64,000 nt of DNA from CAVWQV01 sp963757115 (GTDB taxonomy: Bacteria; Pseudomonadota; Alphaproteobacteria; Acetobacterales; Acetobacteraceae). Position 1 is the stretch's first letter, and every line of letters starts with the position of its first letter. A model generated the notes under the pieces. It had not been told where the DNA came from and did no database searches. It saw only the letters and a list, made by a program, of their open reading frames with translations. Position numbers and translations under genes: made by a program. The DNA is taken from the NCBI GenBank assembly GCA_963757115.1, contig CAVWQV010000004.1:124001-188000 (forward strand), given 5' to 3'. Of this stretch, positions 27,995-38,500 are shown piece after piece.

Positions 27995-28792
27995 CTATCG
28001 GGCCGGATGGCGCAGGTCGGTGAGCAGCATGGAGCCGGGCGCGTGCGCGATGAAAAACGGAATGCGCGCTGCCTCCAGCGCCGTCTGACTGGTGACACCG
28101 CAGGCCCAGAACACCGGCGCCTCGCCGGCTCGTAGCTCCACGGCGTCGCCCCAGTCCGGTGCGCGCAGGTCCGCAATGCCGATTGCAGAGGGATCGCCGT
28201 GATGCACGGGTCGGCCGTGCATGTCGGGGAAGCGGCCCGTCACCTCCGACGCGCGGACGACGTCCGCCTCGGCTACCGGACGCATGGACACGACAAGCGG
28301 GCCGCCGAACGGCCCGACCGGCTCGGTCGGACGGTTCGTGCGATACATCGCGACGTTGCGCCCCTGTTGCCGATGGCGCAACGGAATGCCGGCCTCGACC
28401 AGCGCGCGCTCGAAGGTGAACGAGCAGCCGATGACGAACGTCACCAGGTCATCTCGCCACAGGGCGGCAACTTCAGTCCGCTCGCCAACGAGCTCGCCCT
28501 CGGCGAACACGCGGTAGCGGGGCAGGTCGTGCCTGATGTCGATGTCCTCTCCCAGGGTCGGCAGGTTCGGGTTGCCGGGCGCGGACATGGCGAGCAAGGG
28601 ACAGGCCTGCGCGTTGCGGCGGCAGAATTCCTCGAAGGCCGGGGCATGGGCGGCGGGAACGATTGCCACGTTGCCTTGCACGAAGCCGTCGGCCAGACCC
28701 GAGGTATGCCCGGTGATCCTGCCGTCGCGGATCGCGCGGCGTACCGCGCGCGGGTCGGCTCCGTCTGGTTTGATGGTTTCGGCTGCCGTCAT
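27995..28792 (-). CDS. DUF1445 putative hydro-lyase (D-glutamate cyclase family)
   Basis: 265 residues from the ATG at 28792. Core family motifs: GLADGFVQGNVAIVP, DIDIRHDLPRYRVF, FVIGCSFTFERAL and the C-terminal block VFWACGVTSQTAL. Members are annotated as hydro-lyases, with a mammalian relative acting on D-glutamate. The bacterial substrate is often unknown. It converges on the ABC ATPase gene and is divergent from an MFS transporter. Confidence 0.88.
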   Translation of the reverse strand: MTAAETIKPDGADPRAVRRAIRDGRITGHTSGLADGFVQGNVAIVPAAHAPAFEEFCRRNAQACPLLAMSAPGNPNLPTLGEDIDIRHDLPRYRVFAEGELVGERTEVAALWRDDLVTFVIGCSFTFERALVEAGIPLRHRQQGRNVAMYRTNRPTEPVGPFGGPLVVSMRPVAEADVVRASEVTGRFPDMHGRPVHHGDPSAIGIADLRAPDWGDAVELRAGEAPVFWACGVTSQTALEAARIPFFIAHAPGSMLLTDLRHPAR

Positions 28793-28908
28793 CCTCTGTC
28801 TCCTCGCAGCGCAATCTTGCGGTGGCCCGATCGCCCGATGCCCGGCATGCAATCGACGAAACGCCTAAACTGGCCGGCGCCGTCCCGTCCTCGCCCGGCG
28901 ATCTTTGT

Positions 28909-28923
28909 GTGCCATAGTGGCAC
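28909..28923. promoter_or_regulatory. candidate operator between the hydro-lyase and MFS genes
   Basis: A perfect 6-bp inverted repeat GTGCCA-TAG-TGGCAC lies in the 213-bp divergent gap. Its size fits a small dimeric regulator, but no regulator gene is adjacent. The rest of the gap shows no other clear signal. Confidence 0.3.
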
Positions 28924-29005
28924 GCGAGACCGTCTCAGCGAACCAATTCCGGGCTTGTGCTGCGGCCCCAAGCATGCCCGCACTCTGCGAGCGGAGCCTT
29001 GCCGA

Positions 29006-30277
29006 ATGTCGCCGTTGCTGCACCTGGCCACCATCAATTTCTTCCTGGGCGACATCCAGGGGGGCCTCGGCCCCTTTCTCGCGACGTGGCTTGCTGCCCA
29101 TGGTCACTGGACCCCGAGCCGCGTGGGTTCCGTCACCACCTTCGTGGGGATCGGCACTCTGGTGCTCAACGGGCCGGCCGGGGCGTTGGCCGACCGGCTC
29201 GGCCGGCCGCGGCTCCTGCTCGGCCTCGCCTGCGCCGCCATCCTGGTCGGCACGATGCTGATCCTGGTTGCCGACGGCTACTGGGGCGTTTTGGCGGCGC
29301 AGTTCCTGGCGGCCTCCGGCGGCACGTTGGTGATGCCGGCGTTGACCTCCTTCACGCTCGGCATTGTCGGCAAGCGGAGGTTCCCGCGCCAGCAAGGCCG
29401 CAACCAGGCATTCAATCACGCCGGCATCCTGCTAGCGGCCGTGCTGATCGGCGCGGGCGGCGCCGTGCTGGGCACTGACGCAGCGTTCTGGGTGCTGGCC
29501 GGCATGGCGGTCGGCGCGATCGTGGCGGTGGCGACCACGCCGGGAAGGTCGTGGAACGGCCGACGGGCGCACGGCTGGAACGAGGACGAGCCAGACACGG
29601 AAGATCGGTGTCATCCTATTCTGAGGGTGCTCGCAAACCGCCGTTTGGTCTGGGTGACGCTCGCGCTGACCCTTTTCACGTTGAGCAACGGTTCCATGCT
29701 GCAGCTTCTGGGGCAGAAGCTGGTTGCGACCGGCCATTTCGCGATGGGTTGGACGGCGATCTACGTGATCGTCGCGCAGCTCACCATGATCCCGGTCGCG
29801 CTATGGGCCGGTTCGCTCGCCGATCGGCGGGGCCGGCGCCATCTCCTACTGGTCGCCTGCGCCGCACTGCTGGCCCGCGCGGTGCTTTCGGCGCTCCTCG
29901 AGGATCCGTATTGGCTCATCGGCGCGGAGGTGCTGGACGGGATCGGGTCCGGGCTGCTGGGCGTGGCCGTCCCGGTTCTGGTCGCCGATCTCACCTGGAC
30001 CACCGGTAGGACGCAGACGGCGCTCGGCGCCGTGAACACGGTCCAGGGCCTCGGCGGGGCGATGTCCGGCTTGTTCGGCGGCTTTCTCGTGCAGTGGTTC
30101 GGCTGGACCGCCGGGTTTCTCGCACTTGCCGTGCCGGTCGTGCTCGCGGTGGCGCTCGCCTGGTGGTTGGAAGAGACCCGCGATACCGATGAGCCGGAGG
30201 AGGGAAAGAGGGCGATGCGCCCGCCGCCAAAACTCTCCCCCAAATTGGGGGAGAGGGCTTCGAAGCCGGTTAGCTAG
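29006..30277 (+). CDS. MFS transporter
   Basis: About 423 residues from the ATG at 29006, with twelve predicted spans in two halves. The MFS loop motif is seen as GALADRLGRPRLLLGL in the first half and GSLADRRGRRHLLLV in the second. The first span carries NFFLGDIQGGLGPFLATWL, typical of a sugar-efflux/NarK-like subgroup. The last 15 residues are encoded by a palindromic repeat unit and are probably not conserved. Substrate unknown; linkage with the DUF1445 gene hints at an organic acid. Confidence 0.85.
   Translation: MSPLLHLATINFFLGDIQGGLGPFLATWLAAHGHWTPSRVGSVTTFVGIGTLVLNGPAGALADRLGRPRLLLGLACAAILVGTMLILVADGYWGVLAAQFLAASGGTLVMPALTSFTLGIVGKRRFPRQQGRNQAFNHAGILLAAVLIGAGGAVLGTDAAFWVLAGMAVGAIVAVATTPGRSWNGRRAHGWNEDEPDTEDRCHPILRVLANRRLVWVTLALTLFTLSNGSMLQLLGQKLVATGHFAMGWTAIYVIVAQLTMIPVALWAGSLADRRGRRHLLLVACAALLARAVLSALLEDPYWLIGAEVLDGIGSGLLGVAVPVLVADLTWTTGRTQTALGAVNTVQGLGGAMSGLFGGFLVQWFGWTAGFLALAVPVVLAVALAWWLEETRDTDEPEEGKRAMRPPPKLSPKLGERASKPVS
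30233..30255. repeat. REP-like palindrome at the end of the MFS gene
   Basis: A perfect 9-bp inverted repeat CTCTCCCCC-AAATT-GGGGGAGAG lies inside the last codons of the MFS gene and just before the convergent cupin gene. It resembles the interspersed palindromic units frequent in alphaproteobacteria and may also serve as a bidirectional terminator. Related palindromes occur near 50821 and 62251. Confidence 0.55.
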
Positions 30278-30708
30278 CCGTTCATCCCGGCGGGAGGCTC
30301 GCAAGCCTTGGTGCCCATCTCGGCCGGAACCGACACCTCCAGGATCTCCAAATCCTCAGACATCCCGATCTCGTTGTGTTTGAGGCCGCCGGGGATGAAC
30401 AGCGATTCTCCAGCTTTGACGCGTATGGTGCGGCCGTCCTCGAATTGCAGGTCGACCCAGCCCTTGAGCGCATAAACCAACTGCGAATTGCACAGGTGGT
30501 AGTGCCAGCCCGTGGACTTCATCGCCCCCGTCGCCACGGTGAGCTGCGCGCGCATCCGCCCGCCGCTCGCCTTCGTCACGCCAAGGTCGCGATACTTGAA
30601 AAAGTCCCGCCGACCCGGAACGAAGGGTGCGCTGTCCGCGGTGGTGTAGGCCAGCTCGGTCCCAGGATTGACCAAAGTTGAGCGTTCTGCGGTCGCTGCG
30701 TCCGACAT
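30274..30708 (-). CDS. cupin domain protein
   Basis: 144 residues from the ATG at 30708 (GGGAGTGG upstream). A small single-domain cupin: the first motif region is STGWHYHLCNSQLVYALKGW with two histidines and a Gln, and the second is GESLFIPGGLKHNE with a final His. A mononuclear metal site is likely. The function could be a sugar or polyketide isomerase-type reaction or sensing; nothing nearby decides this. Confidence 0.8.
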   Translation of the reverse strand: MSDAATAERSTLVNPGTELAYTTADSAPFVPGRRDFFKYRDLGVTKASGGRMRAQLTVATGAMKSTGWHYHLCNSQLVYALKGWVDLQFEDGRTIRVKAGESLFIPGGLKHNEIGMSEDLEILEVSVPAEMGTKACEPPAGMNG

Positions 30709-30790
30709 GGTTCCACTCCCGATCATTCGTGCTTCGCGTCGCAGGCTAGCACGGTCCAAGGCGGGGTTGCGAGGGACGGCGCAACCTTCC

Positions 30791-32023
30791 TCAGCGGTTT
30801 GCCTCCTCGTTGGCCCGCAGCCGCCGACGCAGTTTGCGCCACGTGCTCAGATCCGCCCGGTCCAATTCGCCGGCTCCGGGCGCGGCGCGCGCCGCGAGTT
30901 CCTCGATGAGCCGGCCTGCGATCAGGCCGCGATGGCCTCGGGCCCACTGGTCGCTGCTCGTGTGATCGGGGAGGAACCCTGAAAGCGGCACCAGCAGGTG
31001 CCGCGACAAGCCATCGAGCAGCGGCTCGTAGGTGGCGCGAAGCGCCGCGAGCACGTGTCGACCTTCGGCGCCTGGCTCCCACGGCACGCCCGCCTCGACC
31101 AGCGCTGCCGCGAGCCGCTCGTAGGCCGCCTCGTCGAGGCGGTCGCCGCCGGTGTAGCGGGACGGCTGCACGCCGAACGAGCGCGCCATCTCCACCACCA
31201 CCTGCCGCGCCATGGTGAACGTCATGCGGGCCTGGAGGGGCCGGAGTTCCGCAATCCCGACCAGCACCAGGGCGCAGACGTCCATGATGCAAGCGATTGC
31301 CGCGAGCCAGGATTGATTGTCGTGCTGGCTCCGGTAATAGGCGAGCATCGGGTAGGAAAGGTGGCTCTCAAGCAGCTCCGATCCCCAGACCTCCCATTCC
31401 CGCAACAGTTCGTCGATCATGTCGAGGCCGCCCAATTCGGTGTGCCGAACGAGCAGCGTGCCCGCGGTAGGGGGCGAGCCGGCCCGGCCATCGAGCTGGA
31501 TGACGTGCGCTTCTCGGCGGGAGAACAGCTGGTACAGCACGGGGAGATAGCCGATCACGACGGCGATCAACCCAAAGCCCGTGCCGGCCTCGAGCACTGT
31601 CACGAGCCGCACCGGATCGGTGTGCGGCACCACATCTCCGTAACCCAGGGTGAAGAAGGTGACGCCGCTCATGTAAAGTTGCTCGATGAACGGGGAGACC
31701 GCCGCTCCGGGTGCCCGGCTTTGCAGGCCCCACTCAAGCGTGCCGAAGCCGAGGATCAGCCCAATTGCCCAGAGCCCGAACAGCAGCAGCATGGACAGCG
31801 CGCCGAAATGGCTGAGGAAGCTTTCCCGCCGCTGCCCGGCCGGGACACGCCGGGAAATTGAAGCCCACAGCCTCCACGCACCGCGAAAATAGATCCGCAT
31901 GAGTCGGAGGCGCCGCTGCACCCGGCGGGGAAGCAGCATCACCTCGAACGCGTCCTGCAACACGACGGCGAGCAGCGACAGTGCGGCGGCGATGGCGAGC
32001 AAGCGGAGCGAGTGGCTGGTCAT
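30791..32023 (-). CDS. two-span potassium channel family protein
   Basis: 410 residues. The selectivity filter TLGYGD sits in SGVTFFTLGYGDVVPHTD between two hydrophobic helices (about residues 75-95 and 140-165). A further N-terminal helix starts at residue 7. The long cytoplasmic C-terminus is helical and has no recognisable TrkA/RCK domain. The start ATG at 32023 is 6 bp after the GH15 stop, so the two genes are likely co-transcribed. Confidence 0.85.
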   Translation of the reverse strand: MTSHSLRLLAIAAALSLLAVVLQDAFEVMLLPRRVQRRLRLMRIYFRGAWRLWASISRRVPAGQRRESFLSHFGALSMLLLFGLWAIGLILGFGTLEWGLQSRAPGAAVSPFIEQLYMSGVTFFTLGYGDVVPHTDPVRLVTVLEAGTGFGLIAVVIGYLPVLYQLFSRREAHVIQLDGRAGSPPTAGTLLVRHTELGGLDMIDELLREWEVWGSELLESHLSYPMLAYYRSQHDNQSWLAAIACIMDVCALVLVGIAELRPLQARMTFTMARQVVVEMARSFGVQPSRYTGGDRLDEAAYERLAAALVEAGVPWEPGAEGRHVLAALRATYEPLLDGLSRHLLVPLSGFLPDHTSSDQWARGHRGLIAGRLIEELAARAAPGAGELDRADLSTWRKLRRRLRANEEANR

Positions 32024-32028
32024 CCCCG

Positions 32029-33889
32029 TTAGCTGCCTCGGCGGCCCCGCGCTTCAACCTCGGGGCACGCGGCGATCAAGTTCCCGGGCTCCGCCTCTCC
32101 GGCCCGCTGCTCGGCCGGCTTGCTGGCGCGAGCGAGATTGTGCGCCGTGTTGACCAGCGCGACGTGAGAAAACGCCTGGGGGAAATTGCCTACGAGGCGG
32201 CCCGCGCCGACATCGTACTCCTCCGACAATAAGTCCGACGTCGTTGCATAAGCCGAGCAGGCGCTCGAACAGGCGCTGCGCGTCCTCGGGCCGCCCGAGC
32301 AGCACCAGGGCGTCCGCCAGCCAGAAGGAGCAGGCAAGGAAAGCGCCCTCACCATGCGCGAGCCCGGTCTCGACCTCGGCCGGGTCGTGACGCATCACGA
32401 AGCCGTCGGCGAGCAGTCGCCCCTCGACGGCGCGCACCGTCCCCGTGATGCGGGGGTCGTCGATGGGGAGGAAGCCGGTGGTCGGGATCAGCAGCAAGCT
32501 CCCGTCCAGCCACTTGGAGCCGTAGGACTGCACGAAGCTGCCGAGCTCCGCGTCGAAGCCGTGCGCGAGCACATCCTCGTGTATTTCCTGCGCCACCGCA
32601 CGCCAGCGGTCGACCGGGCCTTGCAGGCCGAACTCCTCGGCGATTTTGGCACCTCGATCGAACGCGACCCAAGCCATCACCTTGCTGAACGTGAAGTGGC
32701 GCGGCGGCCCGCGGCTTTCCCAGATGCCGCGGTCCGGTTCGCGCCACACCGACGCAAGGTGGTCGAGGAGCGCCTGCTGCAACGCCCAGGCGTCGGCGCT
32801 GCTCGCCAGGCCGCCGCGCTGCGCCTGATACAGCGCATCCATCACCTCACCGTAGACGTCGATCTGGATCTGCCCGTGCGCGCCGTTGCCGATCCGCACC
32901 GGCTTGGCGCCCTCGTAGCCCGGCAGCCATTCGACTTCCCACTCCGTAAGCCGCCGCTCGCCCATGATGCTGTACATGATCTGCGCCTGCGCCGGGACGC
33001 CGGCGACGGCGCGCAGCAGCCAGTCCCGCCAGGCGCCCGCTTCCTCGTAGTAGCCGGCGTTCATCAGCGCGAGCAACGAGAGGGTGGCATCGCGCAGCCA
33101 GCAGAACCGGTAGTCCCAGTTGCGGATGCCGCCGAGTGTTTCCGGCAGGCTCGTGGTGGGCGCGGCCACGATGCCGCCGGTCGGGGCATAGGTGAGCGCC
33201 TTCAGTGTAATGAGCGACCGCATCACCGGCGCCACGGCGCTCGCCTTCTTCGAGCCGGGCCTGGCTGGACCACTCCGCCCAGAACCGCTCGGCCTCGGCC
33301 AGCGTGGTTTCCGCGTCCACCGGCTCGGGCGGTGACAGGTGCGAGGCGCGTAGGTCAAGGTGAACGGCACCCGCTCGCCGGCGCTCACGGTGAACTCCGC
33401 CACCGTCTTGAGGTCCTCGCCTTGCACGGGGGCGGAGGTGCGGAGCACGGCCTGATCCGGCCCCGCGATCGCGCGCAGCGTTCCGTCCTCCTGCCGATGC
33501 ACCCAGGGGACGATCGCGCCGTAGCCGAAGCGCACCACAAGCTCGCTGCGCATCCGCACCTGTCCCCGCTCGCCGACGACGATTCGCACCAGGTTGGAGT
33601 GACCGTCTCGCGGCGGCATGAAGTCGAGCAGGACGACCGCTCCCTCGCTCGTTTCGAACCTGGTTTCGAGGATCAGCGAATCGCCCCGGTAGCGGCGCGC
33701 AGCGCTGACTTCGCCGCTCACGGGTGCGACAAGCCAGCGGCCGTGCTCGGGCCCGCCCAGGAGGGCGGCAAAGCAGGCGTCGGAGTCGAAGCGCGGCCAA
33801 CATAGCCAGTCAACCGAGCCATCTTTGCCGACCAGCGCGCTCGTTTCGCAATCCCCGATCAGGGCGTAGTCCTCGATACGCATCGGCAT
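32029..33889 (-). CDS. GH15 family glucanohydrolase/glucoamylase-like protein, three frameshifts
   Basis: About 619 residues corrected. N-terminal beta domain (IEDYALIGDCETSALVGKDG), then an (alpha/alpha)6 barrel with GGIRNWDYRFCWLRDATL and VDGSLLLIPTTGFLP-type blocks typical of bacterial GH15 proteins that cut trehalose or maltose-like glucans. Two nearby indels, about 33355 and 33240, shift the frame between LTYAP and RSLITLKALTYAPTGG and then restore it; the middle reads SHLSPPEPVDAETTLAEAE in the other frame. A third near 32233 moves the C-terminus to LLSEEYDVGAGRLVGNFPQA, ending at 32029. Intact otherwise. Confidence 0.85.
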
Positions 33890-33941
33890 CCGTCTGCTCC
33901 TTACGGTTTCGGGTTACGCGACGCCTGACTTGCCGAGCCGC

Positions 33942-34237
33942 ATGTCGGCCATCAAGCTCGCGCTAGCCAAGCCAAACGGGCGTGATCGAGCCGGTGACGA
34001 AAGGACCGGTTGCGATTTGATTGAAAAAAGCGGCGATCTGCTCGACGCCGAGCTGCGTCGCGCGAACTATCCGATTAGGGATGTGGAGACGCTGTCGGAC
34101 AGCGGCGAGCAGGTCGAGCTGGCAGCCACTTTGGTGCCGACAACCGCGAGCGAAGCGGAACTGGACAGCGTCGTAGCGGCCCTAGAGCGCTCTCCCTTGT
34201 CCGCTCGTCGACTTGGTCTGTCGAGACGACGTCCTGA
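33942..34237 (+). pseudogene. MgtC/SapB C-terminal domain remnant
   Basis: The segment from about 34014 encodes LRRANYPIRDVETLSDSGEQ and a following stretch that ends ALERSPL. With one base added near 34198 it continues VRSSTWSVETTS and stops at 34237. This matches the cytoplasmic C-terminal ACT-like domain of MgtC family membrane proteins. The membrane part is absent: upstream DNA to 33900 codes for nothing like it. It is therefore a remnant, probably left by deletion or insertion next to the GH15 gene. Confidence 0.5.
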
Positions 34238-34249
34238 TGAACAGGCGCG

Positions 34250-35150
34250 CTATCCCGCCCAGACCTGATCGAAGAACGCCGCGATCATGGCGGCGGCCTC
34301 ATCCGGCGCCTCCCGGTGCGGGAAATGACCGCCGCCAGAGAACGGCGCGAAGTCGAGATCGGCGAAGGTTTCGCCGAGGCGATCGGCCCATTCCACCTTC
34401 AGCACCGGGTCGCCCGCGCCCCAGCGCACACAGGTCGGCACCTTGATCGGCGGCAGCGCCGGCACGGCGCCGCGCATCATCGCGAGCCGATCCGCATTGA
34501 CGCTGACGTACCAGTTGAACCCGCCCTGCAGGTTCCCGGGTTGGAGGAAATTGTCGACCCAGGCTTCCAGCACGTCATCGAACGCATCTTTCCGCACCGA
34601 CCAGTGGCGCAGGAAGTGGGCGAAGTAGGTCCGGCAGCTTTCCCGCGAAGCGCCCACCACCGACGCCGCCCAAGGCAGCTGGTGGAACGATTGATACCAG
34701 ATCTCCCTGAGGTGGCCGGGTTCCGCCATGCGGGCCCCGATGCCGGGGTAGGGGGTGTCGAACAGGAAAATCCCCCGCAGCCGTTCCGGCTGCGCGCGGG
34801 CGAGCACCTGCGCGACAGCGCCGCCGACGTCGTGTCCGACCAAGCCGACCCGGTCGAGCCCGAGCGCGTCGAGCAGCGCCAGCATGTCGGCGGCGTGCAC
34901 GTCTGCTCCGGCGCGATCCGACGGACCGTCATCGGGCTTGTCGCTGTCACCGAAGCCGCGCAGATCGGGAGCGATCACGGTGAAGCGGTCGGCGAGACGC
35001 CGCATCACCGGCTCCCAGGTCAGCCAAAACTCCGGCCAGCCGTGCAGCAGAACGAGCGGTGGGCCGGAACCGGCGCGCGCCAGATGAAGGCTGATGCCAT
35101 TGGCCGCGATGCGGCTGTGCTCGATTGGACTTCAAGCCCGGCGGGCTCAC
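34250..35150 (-). CDS. alpha/beta hydrolase (epoxide hydrolase/haloalkane dehalogenase-like), one frameshift
   Basis: About 300 residues. N-terminal strand LVLLHGWPEFW carries the oxyanion-hole HGWP. The nucleophile elbow GLVGHDVGGAVAQ has Asp at the nucleophile position, as in epoxide hydrolases and haloacetate dehalogenases. The final catalytic His is in GGGHFPHREAPDE. The start is a GTG at 35150 overlapping the terB-like stop. One extra A near 35128 breaks the frame; without it the protein reads MSPPGLKSIEHSRIAANGIS. It is chained behind the TerB-like gene. Confidence 0.82.
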
Positions 35151-35566
35151 GCGTGGCGGTAGCGCGCCCGGACGCCGCGCTCGATGGCGGCGGCGACGAG
35201 GTGATCGAGATGCAGTTCGTTCATCACGAACTCGAGCATCTGCAAGGATTGCTGGCCGACCTCCTTGTCGGCAGCGACCACCTCACAGGCCAGCGCGTAG
35301 GCGGTCTCGCGGAGGCGGGGCGAGAGCGCTTCGCGGACCAGCCTTCCCGCATGGTTCAGACCCTCCTCCTCGCTCAGCAGCCCGACCGCGGCCTCGGTCG
35401 CAGCACGCAGCCGTTCGGTGGAAAATTCCTCGAACACCGGCAAGGTCTGCACCTGACCGGCCATCACGCCGATCTCCCGGTCGGTCATGCCGCCGTCGGC
35501 GGCCGCGACGAGGACCATCGTGCAGACCAGCGCTTCCTGCGGGTCGAGGCCGGGGCGGGCAAGCAT
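35147..35566 (-). CDS. TerB-like tellurite-resistance domain protein
   Basis: 139 residues, all-helical TerB/DjlA-N-like fold. Recognisable blocks: ALVCTMVLVAAADGGMTDRE, a conserved acidic helix start, and EVVAADKEVGQQSLQMLEFV, which repeats the metal-coordinating Asp-x-x-x-(S/T/V)-x-x-E pattern. Members bind divalent metal; the role outside ter clusters is unclear. It overlaps the downstream hydrolase gene by four bases. Confidence 0.75.
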   Translation of the reverse strand: MLARPGLDPQEALVCTMVLVAAADGGMTDREIGVMAGQVQTLPVFEEFSTERLRAATEAAVGLLSEEEGLNHAGRLVREALSPRLRETAYALACEVVAADKEVGQQSLQMLEFVMNELHLDHLVAAAIERGVRARYRHA

Positions 35567-35634
35567 GAATCATATCTCCGTTCAGGCGTCGAAACCTGCT
35601 TCAAGCCGATGCCGAGATCAAGCGATCCGATCCG

Positions 35635-38414
35635 TCACGCTCCGGCGAGGAACGCCCGGGTGGCGGACGCGGCCTCCGCGAGGCCGACCCGACGGACCAG
35701 CACTCCGTCTGGGAACGCGGACAGCAGACGGCTGGGCATCTGGCGATCAAGCAGCACGAATACCCCTCGATCGGAGGCGCGGCGGATCAGCCGACCGAAC
35801 GCCTGACGCAACCGCATCCGCGCGATCCGGTCGTCGTAGCTCTTGGGATCGCCCCACGACAGGTGGATGCGCCGCTCGCGGTGCAGGATGTCCGGGCGGG
35901 GCCACGGCACGCGCTCGAACACGACCAAGCGGAGTGAGCGGCCCGGCACGTCCACGCCGTCGCGCATGGCGTCCGTCCCGAGCAGGCAACTGCCCTGTTC
36001 GGCGCGGAAGATGTCGACCAAGGTCGCGTTGTCCATCGGATCGACATGCTGGGCGAGAAGCGGGATACCGGCCGCTTCCAGCGCGGGTGCTACCCGCTCC
36101 TGCACGAGCTGAAGCCGGCGGATGGCGGTGAACAATCCGAGCGCCCCGCCCCCCGAGGCCAGGAACAGCGCCCGGTAGGCGGCTGCCAGCGCATCGATGT
36201 TGCCGGGGGCGAGGTCGGTCACGACGAAGGCGCGCGTTTGCGCCGCGTAGTCGAACGGGCTCGGCACGGCCGCACGGATTGCGGGCGAGGGGAGGTGCGG
36301 GGCGCCCACACGCTGTTCGGCTGCTTCCCAGGCGCTCTCGGCATCGCCGACGCCGCTGTCGCGCAGGGTGGCGGACGTGACGAGCAGCCCCTGGGCCGGT
36401 TCCGCGAGGCTTGCGGCGAACGGTACCGTGGGATCGAGCCAGTGACGGTGCAGCCCGACATCCCGATCGCCCGCATCGCGCCGGTCGAGGCGGAGAAACA
36501 GGACGTGGTCCGGCCGTATCCCGGGCTCGGGCAGCGGTGTGTCGACCGCGCCGAGCATCGCCCGCCAAACCTTCAGCGGACCGATCGCGCGTCGGCCGAG
36601 CGCGCGCGCGATTGCCTCGATGCGGCCCCGCGTCGCCGTGTCGAGCTCCTCGGCCTCGTCGTCGAGCCGCGCCAGGAATTGCGCCGCCAGGCGGGTCAAC
36701 GGCTCCTCGATCCGGGCGAGCGCCCGTTCGAGCCGCTCGGCCGCTTTGGGCAGCTCCGGGGAGACCGGATGGAGCTCGCACTCGAACGCCCCGGTCGCGG
36801 GCAGCTGCGCGCCCGGCGTCCGCCCGAGCACCTGTGCCCGCGCCAAGGCCAGAAACGCCTCGGTCGGGTTGGGGCGCCCGACGTCGAGGCCGCCGAGCTC
36901 GGGGGCTGGCTCGGCCAGCCGAACCGACCAGCCGGGCGCGGGCAGGGCGCGCGCCGCGGTGAGCGCCGCGTCCAGCAGCGCTTGCAGCTCGGGCCGGTCC
37001 AGCACTAGGTCGTCCACCCGCCGGCGCAGCCCCTTGGCGCGCGACCGTCCTCCCTCGGCACCCAGGAGCCAGCGGCGCAGTTCGGCCCCTTCCGCGCCGG
37101 ACAGGGCGGCGGCGAACGCGCCGTCGGCGGCATCGAACAGGTGGTGGCCCTCGTCGAACACGTAGCGCGTCGGCACGGCGCTATCGTCGAGGCCGCCCCA
37201 AACCGCTTGCGCCATGACGAGGGCGTGATTGGCAACCACGAGCTCTGCACCTCGCGCGCGACGGATGGTGTGCTCGACGAAGCACCGGTGCCAGTGTGGG
37301 CACGCCGCGTGGATGCATTCGCCGCGCCGGTCCGCGAGATTGGCCAGCAAGCCGGCGCCCCACAGCTCGGCAAACCACCCGGGAAGGTCGCCGCCTTGCA
37401 CGTCGCCGTCGCGTGTCGCTCCCGCCCAACGAAGCACGAGCCCAAGTGGGATCGCGCTGGCGCTGAACGGGCCGGAGGCGGCGCGCACCGCGTCCTCCAG
37501 GTTCAACAGGCAAAGATAGTTCTCACGCCCCTTGCGGATGACAACGCGGCGGCGGCGTTCCACGGGATCGGGGAACACGCGCTCGAGCTCGGCATCGATC
37601 TGGCGTTGGAGATGCCGGGTGAACGTGCTGATCCAGACCGGGCCGCGATTTTCTCGGCCCAGAGCAGGGCCGGGGCGATGTAGCCGAGCGTCTTGCCCGT
37701 CCCTGTACCCGCTTCGGCGAGCACGAGATGCGGGTCGCCGCGTAACTCGCGGGGGGCGAAGGCGGCGGCCGCGGCGCCGGCGTAGTCGGCTTGGCTCGGC
37801 CGCTGTTCGGCCTCGGGGCCGAGAATGGCAGACAAGCGGGCGCGCGCTTCCGCATCGCTCACCGGGTAGGAGGCGGGAGGTGGCGCCGGGGCCACCTCCT
37901 CCCATTCCGGCAAGTTGCGCCAGACCTGTACCGCCGTCCGTTGGTGGCGTGGGTCGGCCGGGCCGAGCGCGGCGCCGACCGCGCCGGCCCAGCCCCACCC
38001 CGCCCGCCCCATCCATGCCGCGATCCCGCCGGCATCTCCATTGGCCGGCAAGCTCGCGGCGGCGGTCAGGAACCGGAGCAGGTGGGCCGCGATGCCGGGA
38101 AGGGCGGCCGCCTCCGCTGCAAGATCCCTGGGCGGCGGGTCGAGGTCCAGCGCGAGGCAAAGCCCGCGCGGCGTGGGCACTGCGGGCCGTGCCGGATGGA
38201 CGAACGCGAAAAGTTCGAGCAGGTCGAGCACCGGCATCGCGCGCAGCCCGAGGCGGCGCAACGTGGCGGGGCCATGCACAAGCAGCGGCGGCGGCACGCC
38301 GCGGAGCCGTGCGGCGGCGGCCTCGCTTGACAGAACGAGCAACTCCCCGTCCGCGGTGACGATGGCCGCCCGCCCATGTCCCGCGACGACGGACGGGTGC
38401 TCGCTAAGTCTCAT
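35635..38414 (-). CDS. DinG/XPD-type ATP-dependent helicase, one frameshift
   Basis: About 926 residues. Walker A LAEAGTGTGKT near residue 245, DEAH-box variant VFDEGHHLFDAADG, and helicase motifs V and VI near the C-terminus (GTDAMRDGVDVPG, then MRLRQAFGRLIRR). Cysteines spaced as in the 4Fe-4S domain of XPD/DinG occur at NYLCLLN, CIHAACPHWHRC. A 240-residue N-terminal extension is present. One A is missing in the homopolymer at about 37650: restoring it gives ALLWAEKNRGPVWISTFT. It probably unwinds DNA in repair. Divergent from lysK. Confidence 0.88.
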
Positions 38415-38500
38415 CGCTCGATCATAGCGCGGTGATGGCCGCGCGCTTTAATGCCTACTCGGTCGTTGACCGAGCCCCCGTGCGTTTCTAGCTTCCGGTC

